This document shows positions 1-10,900 of a stretch of DNA of 64,000 bases, piece by piece. Origin of the DNA: Ruania rhizosphaerae (lineage in GTDB: Bacteria > Actinomycetota > Actinomycetes > Actinomycetales > Beutenbergiaceae); assembly GCF_009805705.1 (NCBI RefSeq), contig NZ_VSMB01000002.1:248001-312000 (forward strand), in the 5' to 3' direction. Both the position numbers and the translations under genes were made by a program. Below the pieces are notes generated by a model. That model made no database searches and was not told the DNA's origin. It saw nothing but the letters and a program-made list of their open reading frames with translations. Positions within the stretch are counted from its first letter, which is position 1, and each line of letters begins with the position of its first letter.

Positions 1-723
1 AGCGAAACGGCCGAACTCGTTCGCCAAGGCGATGTTGACATCGCGGTACGTGGTCTCGGCGAGCTTGGCCATCTCGGCCGCCTCGGCGCTACCGAGGTCC
101 CAGACGCCGTTGGCGCGCTCGAGGTCGGGGCGGTCGTCGAAGGTGAGTACCGCCTCGTAGAACTCCCGGGCACGTGCCGCACCCGCCTCGGAGAGCCCGC
201 CGATGAGCTTGGGGTACTTGCGCAGGTCAGCGAACACGCGACCGGTCAGCACCCGTTCCGGGGAGAACACCAGATGGAAACCCTCCCCCTCTCGAAGTCC
301 GGAGATCTCCTCAATCATCGGCTTCCAGCGACTGCGGGTGGTCCCCACGGGCAGCGTGGTCTCGTAGGAGACCAGCGTGCCCGGAGTGAGGTGCTCGGCC
401 AGCGACCGAGTCGCCGAGTCCATCCAACCGAAGTCCGGCTCCCAGGTGGCGTCATCGACGAACAACGGAACCACCACCACCACGGCATCGCTACCGGGAA
501 CCGCGTCGCCGTAATCGCTCGTGGCACGAAGCCTGCCCGCCGGGACCAGTTCGGCCAGCCGCTCAGCGAGCTCAGCCTCACCTGGGAACGGTTCAGTACC
601 CGCGTTGACAAGGTCGACCACGCGTTCGGAGATGTCGACACCCACCACATCGTGCCCAGCAGCTGCGAACTGGACAGCAAGCGGGAGGCCAATCTTTCCG
701 AGGCCGACGACGGTGATCTGCAT
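1..723 (-). CDS. Nucleotide-sugar 6-dehydrogenase (UDP-GlcNAc/UDP-ManNAc dehydrogenase type), 3' end cut by window edge
   Basis: The first 241 codons of a UDP-sugar dehydrogenase are present; the family usually has about 420-440 residues, so the C-terminal UDP-binding domain lies outside the window. The ATG at 723 opens MQITVVGLGKIGLPLAVQFA, a Rossmann NAD site of the form GxGxxGLPLA. Near the cut edge EMAKLAETTYRDVNIALANE matches the central helix of WecC/WbpA-type enzymes. These oxidise C6 of a UDP-N-acetylhexosamine to the uronic acid with NAD+. The catalytic cysteine cannot be checked. It is the first gene of a divergent glycopolymer locus and would supply step one of the pathway completed by the epimerase at 3141 and the operon at 25628-28364. 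Exact substrate (GlcNAc or ManNAc) is inference. Confidence 0.9.
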   Translation of the reverse strand, partial: MQITVVGLGKIGLPLAVQFAAAGHDVVGVDISERVVDLVNAGTEPFPGEAELAERLAELVPAGRLRATSDYGDAVPGSDAVVVVVPLFVDDATWEPDFGWMDSATRSLAEHLTPGTLVSYETTLPVGTTRSRWKPMIEEISGLREGEGFHLVFSPERVLTGRVFADLRKYPKLIGGLSEAGAARAREFYEAVLTFDDRPDLERANGVWDLGSAEAAEMAKLAETTYRDVNIALANEFGRFA

Positions 724-804
724 AGCTCTCCTTGCACGCGCTGTCTGGCGAGTGGGTCGGCCCGCCGAGTTGATCACGATAGTAGCCAGTAGCTCGCCGA
801 CGAG

Positions 805-1923
805 TCAGCGCGCCAGCAGCGATGCCCCCATCACCCGCACCGGCGCCTCCCGCGCCAGCACCTGCGCCAAGTCACGGGTGAGCACCGTCCGGAGCCGTCC
901 GTGCTTACGCCTGGCAACAGCCAGCGCCAGCATCCGGTTGGTTGCCGAGTCTGCGTCCAGGATGGCATCGAGCAGGTCGCGATCGGCGAGCGAGAGCACT
1001 GACTCCGCGCCCGGTGCTGCGCGCAGCAACCTGGTCGCGGCCTTCGCGAGCGAGGCCCGCTCCTTCGCGGTCCAGAAGTCGGGATCCTGCCGGTTCCACA
1101 CTGCTCCGAAGAGGTGGATGCGCAGGTATTTCACCACCGCGGAGCGGCGCTGCTCGAGGGTCAGCCGCTCGAACCAGCTCGCCTTGACGATCGTGCGCAG
1201 GAACCGCAGCTCGACGGCGATCGGTCGCGGCGCGTACGTCACCCGGTCTTGGGCGTCCTCGCCGATCACGTAGGCCGGACCGGAGCGGTCGTAGGCGATC
1301 GTGCCCTGGAACCACAGCCGGGTCACGAACCCCACGTCTCCCCCGACCGGGGCTCCCTCCTCGAGCCGCAACCCGAGGCGTTCGATCGCCTCCTTCGAGA
1401 CGATCCCCAGTGGCGCGCTGCGGTAGCAGAGCCGGTCCGCCACGCCGTCGAGGTTCTTGCGCCGCAACGGTCTCGTGGGCGGTGTCGGCACGATCAGCCG
1501 GTCGTCGCCGCGCTCCAGCCGGGTGATCACGGCATCGGCACCCGTGCGTTTGGCTAGCCAGTACCAGGAGGAGACCGCTCCTGGGGAGAGGACGTCGTCG
1601 GAGCCCATGATCGAGACGAACTCACCGGTCGCGGCGGCGATACCCGCGTTGAACGGCCCGGACGCGCTCCGGTGAGCATCCTTGTGCTCGAGGAAGACCA
1701 CCTGCTCCCGATGCGCTTGGTCCAGCAGCGGGCGGATCTCGCCGGCGGAGATGTTGTGGCAGACGACCGTCAGCCGGGTCCCCTCCCCGTTGTGGTCGAG
1801 TACCGAGCGCACGGCGCGGGCGATGGGGCGCTGCGTGGAGTGGACCGCGATGACGACGTCCACGCCGGGTTTGATCGGATCCGGCGGTTCGTGTTGCGGC
1901 GGAGGTTCCTCAGCGGAGGGCAC
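805..1923 (-). CDS. Family 2 (GT-A) glycosyltransferase
   Basis: A 372-residue cytoplasmic glycosyltransferase. After a Pro-rich leader the GT-A core starts at VDVVIAVHSTQRPIARAVRS (about residue 20). The nucleotide-sugar metal site is the variant SIMGSDDVLSPGAV (about residue 108), where family 2 normally has a DxD. The C-terminal half carries an Arg-rich helical part that may bind the membrane face. The start is GTG at 1923, overlapping by 14 bp the end of the upstream glycosyltransferase gene (stop at 1910), so the two are translationally coupled. The role is transfer of a sugar or polyol-phosphate during glycopolymer assembly; donor and acceptor cannot be read from the sequence. Confidence 0.85.
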   Translation of the reverse strand: MPSAEEPPPQHEPPDPIKPGVDVVIAVHSTQRPIARAVRSVLDHNGEGTRLTVVCHNISAGEIRPLLDQAHREQVVFLEHKDAHRSASGPFNAGIAAATGEFVSIMGSDDVLSPGAVSSWYWLAKRTGADAVITRLERGDDRLIVPTPPTRPLRRKNLDGVADRLCYRSAPLGIVSKEAIERLGLRLEEGAPVGGDVGFVTRLWFQGTIAYDRSGPAYVIGEDAQDRVTYAPRPIAVELRFLRTIVKASWFERLTLEQRRSAVVKYLRIHLFGAVWNRQDPDFWTAKERASLAKAATRLLRAAPGAESVLSLADRDLLDAILDADSATNRMLALAVARRKHGRLRTVLTRDLAQVLAREAPVRVMGASLLAR

Positions 1924-3013
1924 GCTGGTAGGCCTCGAGGTAACCGTCGGTGACCTGGTCGGCGGAGAACCGATCGGCCACGGTGGCAGCCACGTCGCTG
2001 GCGTTCAGGTGCAGTGTCCGGTGCTCGACGTCGATCACGGCGTCAGCGTACGCGCCGGCGTCCTGCTCGTGCACGAGCGACCCGACCCGCGCGTCGATGT
2101 ACTCCCCCTGCCCACCGGTGGCCCCGACCACGACGGGCCGGCCCTCGACCAGCGCCTCGGCCGCGGAGACGCAGAAGTTGTCCGCCCGGGTGGGCAGGAA
2201 GAACAGGTCGGCGTCGGCGAGGGCTGAACGGACGCCGTCGGAATCCTGAGACCCAGGCAACCGGACCAGGTGCTCGACGCCGCGCTTGCTCGCCCGGCGG
2301 GCCACCTTCTCGCGCAGCGGGCCGTCGCCGACCCAGGTCAGGCGGGCCGGGTGGCCGCGCCGCTGCAGTTCGGCCACGGTGTCCACCGCGAGCAGCGGGT
2401 CTTTGCGCTCCACCAGGCCCCCGACGGCGACCAGTCGGGTGGGCGTGCGCGGTCGCATTGGCCTTGACTCAAGGTGGGCAGGTGAGGGCACGATGCACGG
2501 CACCACCGTGGTGGACTTGGTGCCCCGGCGAGCCCGGATCGGGGTGGCGAGGTAGTCGCAGACGGCCGTGACGACGTCGGGGCGCCGGATCAGCGGCCAC
2601 AGCAGCGGCAACGCAGCCCGCCACAGCAGCGGCAGCGTGCCCGGGGTGGTCAGGCCCGACCAGTGCTCGGTGTGCACCCACGGTGCCTTCGGGCGCCACC
2701 ACGCCAACGGCAGCAGGGCCGGGAAAGCCATGGTGTGCACGACGTCAGCACCCGCGACGGCGGAGCGCAGCGCCCGCCCCGCCTGCAGGACCGACAACGG
2801 CGAGCGGGGGTTCATGGGGATGCGACGCACACGGATACCCTCATGCTCGACGGAAGTTGCGCCGTCGTGCTGGGCCTCGGGGATGAGGTGCACCACCTCG
2901 ACCCGGGCGACCTCCGGACGCGCGGCCAGGGCGGCCACGTCCCGGGCGACGAACGTGCCCATGGTGGGGGCGCCGTCGGTGGGGAACCAGGGGGTGACGG
3001 CGAGAACCTTCAT
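1910..3013 (-). CDS. Family 4 (GT-B) glycosyltransferase
   Basis: A 367-residue retaining GT-B enzyme. The N-terminal domain begins MKVLAVTPWFPTDGAPTMGT with the glycine-rich acceptor loop. The C-terminal donor domain has the E-x7-E region in DNFCVSAAEALVEGRPVV (about residues 285-300) that holds the nucleotide sugar. An open frame continues upstream to 3244, but the ATG at 3013 is chosen because GGGGAGAGCAGGC precedes it and family homology starts there. It is the first gene of a minus-strand pair with the GT2 at 805-1923 and is transcribed divergently from wecB (3141). It probably adds one sugar to a lipid-linked glycan; the specificity is unknown. Confidence 0.88.
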   Translation of the reverse strand: MKVLAVTPWFPTDGAPTMGTFVARDVAALAARPEVARVEVVHLIPEAQHDGATSVEHEGIRVRRIPMNPRSPLSVLQAGRALRSAVAGADVVHTMAFPALLPLAWWRPKAPWVHTEHWSGLTTPGTLPLLWRAALPLLWPLIRRPDVVTAVCDYLATPIRARRGTKSTTVVPCIVPSPAHLESRPMRPRTPTRLVAVGGLVERKDPLLAVDTVAELQRRGHPARLTWVGDGPLREKVARRASKRGVEHLVRLPGSQDSDGVRSALADADLFFLPTRADNFCVSAAEALVEGRPVVVGATGGQGEYIDARVGSLVHEQDAGAYADAVIDVEHRTLHLNASDVAATVADRFSADQVTDGYLEAYQRALR

Positions 3014-3140
3014 GCCTGCTCTCCCCTGCCGATCGCCACCTGTTGTCTGCGCACCTGTCGAGTATGGCGTAGCCCGTCGTTGCGGTTCGACCTGGCCGGG
3101 GTGACGGCGACCACACGGCTTCGCGTGCCAGACTCGCCAT
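3014..3140. promoter_or_regulatory. Divergent promoter region between glycosyltransferase operon and wecB
   Basis: This is the 127-bp gap between two head-to-head genes, the GT4 start at 3013 and the wecB GTG at 3141, so it must hold both promoters. I do not see a convincing -35/-10 pair or operator in it. The wecB GTG has no strong Shine-Dalgarno just upstream. Confidence 0.4.
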
Positions 3141-4223
3141 GTGCGCATCGTGAGTGTGGTCGGGGCCAGGCCCCAGTTCGTCAAGCTCGCCCCCGTGGCT
3201 TCCGCGTGCCGGGCGGCCGGGGTGGAGCACGTGATCGTGCACACGGGGCAGCACTACGACGCGCTGCTCTCGGACGTGTTCTTCAGTGCGCTGCACATCC
3301 CGGAACCGGACGTGCAGCTGGGCATCGGCTCAGGTAGCCACGGGGGGCAGACCGGGGCGATGCTCGCGGCCCTGGAGCCGGTGCTGCGGGCGCAGGATCC
3401 GGACTGGGTGCTGGTGTACGGGGACACGAACTCGACGCTCGCCGCGGCGCTGGCGGCGGTGAAGCTGCACCTGCCGGTGGCGCACCTAGAGGCTGGGCTG
3501 CGCTCGTTCAACCGCCGCATGCCCGAGGAGCACAACCGGGTGCTGACCGACCATGCCGCCGATCTGCTGCTGGCGCCGACACAGGTGGCCGCCTCACATC
3601 TGGCGCGCGAGGGGTTGGCCGAGCGGACCGTGGTGGTCGGGGACGTGATGACGGATGTGGTGCATCAGGTGGCCGGGGCGGTCTCTGGTTCGGATGTGCT
3701 GGATCGTCTCGGGGTGAGCGCGGGCGAGTTCAGCGTGGCGACGCTACACCGGGCTGAGAACACCGACGACGCTGGGCGGTTGGCGGCGATCGTGGAGGGG
3801 CTGGCTGCCGTGGATCATCCCGTGCTGCTGCTGGCGCATCCGCGGTTGCGGGCGAAAGCTGACGAGCACGGGGTGGCGCTGAGATCTGGTGGTGTCCGGG
3901 TGCTCGACCCGCTCGGCTACCCGGATCTGGTGGCACTCGTCTCGCAGGCGCGCGGGGTGATCACCGACTCCGGTGGGCTGCAGAAGGAGGCCTTCGAGTT
4001 GCGGGTGCCGTGCACGACGGTGCGGACGGAGACCGAGTGGGTGGAAACGGTGGAGCTGGGGTGGAATGTGCTCGTCGGTCCCGGGGAGATTGCGACGGCC
4101 GCGACGCGGGCGCGGCCGGAGGAGACCGATGCAGCGCCGTATGGGGATGGGCATGCGGCTCAGAGGGTGGTGGGGGTGCTGGCAACGCCGATGCCAATCT
4201 GGCTTGACTTCCACGGGCAGTGA
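3141..4223 (+). CDS. wecB: UDP-N-acetylglucosamine 2-epimerase (non-hydrolysing)
   Basis: A 360-residue cytosolic epimerase interconverting UDP-GlcNAc-type and UDP-ManNAc-type sugars by anti-elimination/syn-addition of UDP. It starts at GTG with MRIVSVVGARPQFVKLAPV, the family signature. Further motifs are HTGQHYD (about 34), VYGDTNSTLA (about 92), HLEAGLRSFNRRMPEEHNR (about 114) and DSGGLQKEAF (about 275). The length is normal; the last dozen residues after VVGVLA look random and may be a replaced tail. In the diacetamido-mannuronate route it would be the WbpI step. Its 3' third plus downstream DNA is repeated in direct orientation at 14623-14960, flanking the RHS block. Confidence 0.93.
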   Translation: MRIVSVVGARPQFVKLAPVASACRAAGVEHVIVHTGQHYDALLSDVFFSALHIPEPDVQLGIGSGSHGGQTGAMLAALEPVLRAQDPDWVLVYGDTNSTLAAALAAVKLHLPVAHLEAGLRSFNRRMPEEHNRVLTDHAADLLLAPTQVAASHLAREGLAERTVVVGDVMTDVVHQVAGAVSGSDVLDRLGVSAGEFSVATLHRAENTDDAGRLAAIVEGLAAVDHPVLLLAHPRLRAKADEHGVALRSGGVRVLDPLGYPDLVALVSQARGVITDSGGLQKEAFELRVPCTTVRTETEWVETVELGWNVLVGPGEIATAATRARPEETDAAPYGDGHAAQRVVGVLATPMPIWLDFHGQ

Positions 4224-4321
4224 TGGCGGTGGGAGGGTTTGTGCTGGTCAGGGGTTTACGTGAGTCGGTTTCGGGGCTAACTGCGTACACGTCAGCAACT
4301 GCACTCTGGACCGCGTCGGCG
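3981..4321 (+). repeat. Direct repeat, left copy (wecB 3' end plus downstream DNA)
   Basis: About 341 bp covering the last third of wecB and about 100 bp beyond its stop. It is repeated in the same orientation, imperfectly, at 14623-14960. Both copies share the peptide FELRVPCTTVRTETEW and, past the stop, CTGCGTACACCTCAGCAACT-like DNA (CTGCGTACACGTCAGCAACT here). The pair brackets the RHS/lipoprotein/LamG block. Confidence 0.85.
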
Positions 4322-4442
4322 ACGGTGCTGACCTCGGTGGGTGAACCTCGACTGCATGTGCGAATCACACAATCCCCTGGTTCAAGTCAACCGTTCGCGG
4401 CGCAGATCCCATGCCTCGAACTTGCTGTCAGACAGCGAGCCG

Positions 4443-4970
4443 TCAACGCCTTCGACATTCCAGTTCTGGAGGGCGATATCCCTCGACCTCATCAGTCTCC
4501 CAATTCTCATCTACATACAGAGTCCACCCCGGATCTGGAAGCTCTTCAACGACTAGAGAACCCCATGCAGGACCCCAACCTTCCTCGGCTACGAACACAC
4601 GAAACGGAAGATCACCTTCAGTTATTTCATGCGCTCCGGCGCGGCGTTCGTACCCCGCTTCCTCGAGGTCAAATAGAGGCACCTCCCACCACCCCGAAAC
4701 CTCGGTGGCATCCATTGAGTACCGCACTATCCGGTCGGTTTGAAAGTTGTCGTCCCCCTCCGAATAGAAGGTTATCTCTTCCGGTCGAGTATCGGAGCAA
4801 CTTTCGTGCATGATCCAAGGGGAGCCGTCGACATCGACATAGATTCCAATGTTGCCAGTGTTGGGAAAGTCAGACCCGAAGGGAATTCGCTCACATCCGG
4901 AAATTGCGATCGCGACCAAGGAGATGGACGCGGTCGCCTTAAAGATCTGAGCGCAGTCAATAGCAATCAT
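4443..4970 (-). CDS. Small acidic lipoprotein, candidate immunity protein for the RHS toxin
   Basis: A 175-residue protein of no family I recognise. The ATG at 4970 is chosen because GGAGGG sits 8 nt upstream and it gives a clean lipoprotein signal: a hydrophobic stretch ending in the lipobox A-I-S-G-C with Cys26. The mature part is acidic and rich in Trp/Tyr/Glu (for example SGWWEVPLFDLEEAGY and DPGWTLYVDENWETDEVEGY), suggesting a compact beta-rich domain outside the membrane. It overlaps the RHS gene's stop by 14 bp (4957-4970), so it is co-translated directly after the toxin tip. The base composition is clearly less GC-rich than the flanks, like the toxin tip. The immunity role is inferred from position, size and localisation only. 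Confidence 0.6.
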   Translation of the reverse strand: MIAIDCAQIFKATASISLVAIAISGCERIPFGSDFPNTGNIGIYVDVDGSPWIMHESCSDTRPEEITFYSEGDDNFQTDRIVRYSMDATEVSGWWEVPLFDLEEAGYERRAGAHEITEGDLPFRVFVAEEGWGPAWGSLVVEELPDPGWTLYVDENWETDEVEGYRPPELECRRR

Positions 4971-7900
4971 GGTATCCGCCCTCCGCATAGTCGGCCAACC
5001 CTTCATAGATGCCGCAACCCGGATTTCCACGGGTAGCAGCCGCGATAAGAGAATCTACACCATAAAGGATCGCGAATCCTGGCCCATGGACGGCCCACTG
5101 GGTACTGTGTCGCGCCTCGTGGCGCGCAACCTGATCAGTCAGGGGTTCATTGTTCCGAATCCACACGACGTTTCCTATAGTCATCGCAGGATTGTTTGTT
5201 GGGATGGGGGCATTGTAGCAATAATGCTGCCCAAAGCGGGAATCAAATTCGCAGTCTGCGCCGCCAATCTCTGCCCACTCCAAGCCCATCCGAGTCGTTC
5301 CATTGTAGTGGTTCGCAATACCAGATAGTCGACTCATGTACGCAGTGTCTTGCATAAGGTCCCACCAAAGTTGCGGCACGCCGGAGACGATATCCCAGGT
5401 AGATATTTCAGGACCTCCGATCTGGCATGTCATTCCCGGGCACCCGCCTGCGTGGGTGAAGGCGCTGGCGATGGCAGGCGAGCTGCTGCTACCACCCGTG
5501 GAGGCAGAGCCTGCCCGGTTGCTGGAGCCAGCGCCGCTTGACTCCCCGGATGTAGTTGGAGTCGTACTAGGAGTTGATCCACCGCCCGAGCTTGTCCCCC
5601 CGGGCTTGGCCGGATACTTCTTGTCGGCACCCGGCTTGATCTTGTGGTTTGCTCCCTTTCCTGCCTTCGGTCCGGCCTCAAGGAAACCGTCGGAACTGTT
5701 GATTCGCGAGGAATTGTTTGTCCAGTCCGGAATCATCCTCCCACCGGTCGCAATGAGCCCTGTGGGGTCGGAGAGTGTTGTGGGGTTTGCGTTGGCGTAG
5801 GTGTAAGGGTTCCACTGGTGGGGGTTGGTGGTGTCGATGATGGGGTCGGGGCTGATGAACTGACCGATGGTGGGGTCGTAGTAGCGGGCTCCGATGTGGG
5901 TCAGGCCAGTGGTGTCGGTGGGCTTGTTGAGGAAGCCGTGGTCGTCGACCCAGACCGGTTGTGGTCCACGAGGGTTGCCGTAGGGGTCGAAGTAGCGGCG
6001 GGTGAGGTCGTTGGTGGTATTGGCGATCGTGATGGTCGCGGTGTGGTGGTGATCGGCGATGGTGGTGTCGAGGTCACCGTTGAATGCTGAAGAACTGGTG
6101 CGCGCGGCTACCTGTTGACCGTTGAAGGAGTAGTACCGGGTCGCGGTGATCGTGCCGGCGTCGAGTGCAAGTTCTTGCCCACCGGGCAGGTAGACGGTGG
6201 TCTCGCCGTCCTGGTGACGGACCAGGCGTTGCCCTTCGGGGGTGTAGATGTAGTCGTCGGTGCTGGTGCCCTGGGTCAGGGTTTCCAGGCGCCCCTCCGG
6301 GTCCCAGGTCAGGGTTTGCTGGGCCTGGCTGGGGAGATCACGGGTGAGAGTGTTTCCGGCGTCGTCGTAGGTGAACTCACTGGTCGTGGTCGTGTTTGGG
6401 CCGGTGGTGGTGGTTTCGGTGAGGGTGTGGGCTTGGTTGGTGCCCGCAGTGGGGCGGTCGTATGTGGTGGTGATGTCGCCGCTGGCGCGGTGGTCGGTGA
6501 GGCTGGTGCGGTTGCCGGCGTCGTCGTGGGTGTAGGTGTGCCAGTAGGGGGCCGGTCCGCCGAGCCCGGTGGCAGTGCGCGTGGCGGAACAGTCGCCGTT
6601 ATCGGGAGTCCAGGCGTGGTGGAGGCGGGCCTGGTTATAGGTGAAGCACTGGGTATCGCCGGCGGCGTCGTCGTCGATGCCGAGGAGGTTTCCTGCGTCG
6701 TCGTAGGTGTAGGTGATGTCCAGGTCGTAGGAGGTGGCGCCCTCGCGTTGCAACCAGCTCTGGTCGGGCCGGCGGGTGCCGTACTGGTAGGAGTAGTTGA
6801 TGAGGTTGGCGTGGGAAGCTCCGACGTCCATGATCAGCGGTTCGCCGTAGACGGAGTAGTCGGTGCCGGAGACGTAGACGCCCCATCCGAATCCGCCTGC
6901 AGTCCACTCGGGCATGCCGCGGTTGTCGTAGTAGGTCGTGACCGTCTCTGAGCGCAACCCACCGGCGGCGGGATAGGTCGTGGTCTTGGGTTGCCCGTCG
7001 AGGGTGTAGGTGTAGCTGGTGGTGTAGTCCCCGGCGAGGGCACCTTCGGCGGTGGGGAGGGTGAGGGTGTGGCCGAGGGGACGGTAGCCGTCGTCGTAAC
7101 CGGTGATGGTGGTGGTGTAGTCGGCGCCATCGTGATGGCGAGTGGATGAGGTGAGTTGTCCGGCGTCGAGGGTGTCCCAGTCCCAGGTCGAGCGCAGCGT
7201 TCCGGTGGCGTTGTTCTCGCGTAGCTCGGTCCGCCGTCCGAGGTGGTCGTACGTGGTGTGCAGGGTTTCCCCGCGGGCGTCTGTGGTCGTGAGGCGTTGG
7301 TCGGCAGCGTCGTAGGTATGGGTGCTGGTACCAGTGTCAGGGTCTGTCTGGCTGGTCAGGCGTCCACGTAGGTCGTAGTCCCAGGTCCAGGTGTTGCCGT
7401 CGGCGTCGGTCATGGCGGTGCGTTGCCCGGCCGGGTCGTAGTCGTAGGTGACCGCGTCATAGGAGCCGGTCGGGGTGGCGCCTTCGTAGGTGCGCAGCTC
7501 GATGAGCTGACCGAAGACATCGGAGATCTCGGTGGTGGGAACACCGCCGTCTGGGGGTGTGGTGGTGGCCCGGTCCCCGCCGTAGGCGATGCTGGTGCGC
7601 CATTGTTCGTCTTCACCGATCTCGGTAATCGCCGCGGTCTGACGGCCGGCGCCGTCGTAGGCGTAGCTGGTCCGCAGCGGCACCGCTGCGACAGGCTCGA
7701 TCACAGTGGTAGCCGGGCTACCGGACGTATACCAGGGGGCGTTGGCGTAGGAGACCAGACCGCGGGAGTCATATACGGTCCCTGCCACGATGCGCCCAGG
7801 GGTGTCCCGGTCGGCTGTGGGCGACTGCGTCTGCCGCTCACGCAGCAACCCGTCGTAGAGGGTGATGGTATCGAGGTAGGTGCCGTCGTGGATGAGCCGG

Positions 7901-10900
7901 GACGTGGTGACCGTGTTCGTTCCCGTGGCCGAGACCGAGTACTCGTACTCCACGTGGGGGGTATCGGTGCCTTGGACCCGGCCGGGTCGCCAGACGTCGG
8001 TCAGGCGACCGATCGCGTCGTAGGTGCCGGTGGTGACCTTCCCATTCGGGTCCACGACCTGCGTCTGGGAGCCCCAAGCGGGGTCGAGCGCGGTGGTGGT
8101 GGTGTGCGCGGTCAACGGCCCGGCGCCGTCGGGATCGGGGCTGGTGACCGTCATCTGCGTCGCCAGACCACCGGAGGTGGGGGTGTAGCTGGTGGTGGTG
8201 GTCCTCCCGAGCGCGTCGGTGACCGCGGTCAGGCGCCCCGTCGCGTCATGGGCAGCCTCTGTGACCGTCTCATAGGTCGGGGTCCCGCTGGAGTACCCAG
8301 TCAGGCGCTCCTCGACTGTGACCAGCCCCTGCGTAGGCGCGGTGCCGTAGCTGCCGCCGTCATACAGGGTGCGGGTGTCACTGAGGACATCCGCTGGTCG
8401 GGACGGGGTCTGCGCGCAGGCCACCGAGACGGTCTCCTGCCGCTTGTGGGTGGCCACGATGTGGGCGCTGGTGTTGCGCACGTACTCGGTGCGGGTGCAC
8501 CGCTCGTCGCCGCTGATAGCGAGATCGCCGCGGTCATCGACCTTGATGGGCATGCCGTAGGCATCGTAGGTAGTGATGGTGCGGCTGGTGCGTTCACCAC
8601 CGGGCAGTGCGGGCGCATCCACCCAGGCATCGACAGTCCCGATAGCGGCGTACCGGGCGGTGCGACCATCGGCCCCGGTCGCGGTGGGGGCGGACTGCCA
8701 GGGCGTGTTGGTGGTGGCCGTGATCGCCGCCGCCCCGTCATAGCTGGTCTCGGTGCGCACGATCCCGGCGTAGTGCGGGTGATCGGTGACTCCGTCTACG
8801 CTGACGGTTCGGGTTCCCCCGGATGGGGAGGACCGGTCGCCGTGCATGCCGCGGAAGAACTCATACACGGTACGTATCGGGGTGGTTTGTGACGGGTCAC
8901 CGACGGAGACCTCAACCTCGGCGTATCCGCGGAAGTCCCGCCACGTGCGGTACTCCGGATCGACCAGGTCGTTGTCGGTGTAGTGCCACGCGGCACCACC
9001 TTGATAGTCGTAGTTGGTCACGATCGCGTGCGAAGTGCCATCGCCCGGGTGATCGACCGTGCTGGAGACCAGGTACTTGTGGAAGTACTCCTCGATCGGG
9101 CCGATCGAACCTTCCGGGTCCCAGGTCACCGGGAAGCAGCGGCGTGTGTTCGTGTGCGCATTGGAGGGCAGGTCACCGGCGGTGCAGTCGATCGGCGTGT
9201 AGTTGACCGATGTGGTCGCTCCGGTCTCGGTGGTGATCGAGGAGATCCGGTACCGGTTCATCGGCGGGCCGTTATCACCCAACTCGTCAACTCGGTTGGG
9301 CATCTGCACCCCGGCGAAGGTGACTGGCGGCATCTGCACCTGCGGTGAGTCCGCGCGACCGGTGTGCTGGACCTGTTCCAACCACAGATGCCTCGAGGTG
9401 GCATCGCCCGGGTCAGGGAAAGAGTGCGTCAGCTCCCACTGGTCAACGCTGCGGTAGGAACCGCCCTCGAGCACGCTCGTCGTGACCTCGACGAGGCGCT
9501 TGCGTGTGAAGAACACCGGCGAGAGCACATCTGGGCAGGAGGTGGTCGAGGTGCAGATCAAGTCATACGGCACATCGGGCCAGTGCTCAGCGTTCGCTGA
9601 CGTCAATTGCGAGGGCGCGCAGGTGATCGACCCCGACGGGAGGCACCGCTCTGCAACATCGAAACTGACCCGCGCTGGAGCGGTGGAGGTCTCCTGCCCT
9701 TCACGCTGCGCGTAGTCAATCCTGGACAAGTAGCCGCCACGGTCATAGGCGACGCTTTCGCTATCCAAGTTGAGCCCATACCTGTTGGTCTCGCGCTGAT
9801 AAAAATACGTCATCGAGTTGCCGGTGGTATCGACCACGTAGTCGAGGTTCCACCGCCACACCTGCTCACACCAAGAGTCAGCGAACACCGAGTCGTAGCA
9901 CGGCTCTCCCGGGTGGTTGCCGAACACCGGCACCGTCCACGCAGAACGCAACGGCGTGGTATCGGTGGCTGAACGTTGGTCGCGCCCGAAGAAGTACTGT
10001 GTGCCATCGGTCGCCGTGACTCGCCAGTACTCCCCGTCCTGCCCATCGTTCCAAGCACCAGTCAAGCGCTCGATTCGCATACCGTTGTCATGCCGGGGCT
10101 GCCATTGACCGGAGGTCTCGTCCAGGATCAGCTCATAGGCTTGACCGTCCAGCTGCAAGGTGGCGTTCTGCGTCCCCCAGCACAAATCACCCGTGGTGAG
10201 GGAAGCGTTGTTCGCCGACCCATCGGTATCGTCCACGCACGGCACGTAGCTGCGTTCGATGAACCCCGAGGACATCCCCCAGCCCTCACCGATCCACGAG
10301 GCCTGGTTGTTGGTATCAGCGACCCGCCCGTCGACCGAACCCGACGAATACCCCAGCCCCAGCTGCGGTGCCGGATAGGACCCGGCCGGCGGAGTCCGGA
10401 AGGGGTAGGACCAAGTGAAGTTGCCCGTCCTGGCTGACACGTCCCACGTCGCCGACGGAGCCAACGGAGATGCTGACCAGTCACCACCCGGCCCGCTCTC
10501 AGCGGCCATCAGAGCGAACGTGCCCGCCTCGGCCGAATCGAAGGTGGCCGAGACGACCTGCTGCTCCTGATCGTTGACCGAAGACACTGGCGCTGTGCCT
10601 GTATCCCTGGCCCCGGTTGCCGGTCCCGGTCCTCGGGAGGCGCACTCGCCGTCGGCGTCCAGATCACAGCCGGGCACCGGCACCAACTGCAAACGGCTAG
10701 CCCAGTCTCCACCGAAGGCGTCCGCGTACGCGGAGTAGTCGACACTTACCTGGACCGGCACGTCGAGCTCGGCGGCTGACTCAACCTCAAACAGCACCCC
10801 GTCGACACCCGCCGCGGCAGCGGCACTCGCGTCTGCGACGGTGACCTGCACTTGCGGCGCACCCGGTCCACGCGAACCGGCAGCCGAGTCAACCTGCACC

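Noticed and set aside
4957-5754. RHS tip as an HNH or other nuclease
   Set aside because: No HNH, GHH or similar catalytic pattern; the only strong motif is HExxHxxQ with a distal Glu.
7423-8892. 489-codon open frame antisense to the RHS gene
   Set aside because: Gly/Val-rich, no ribosome site, and the opposite strand is an unmistakable YD-repeat protein; a high-GC shadow frame.
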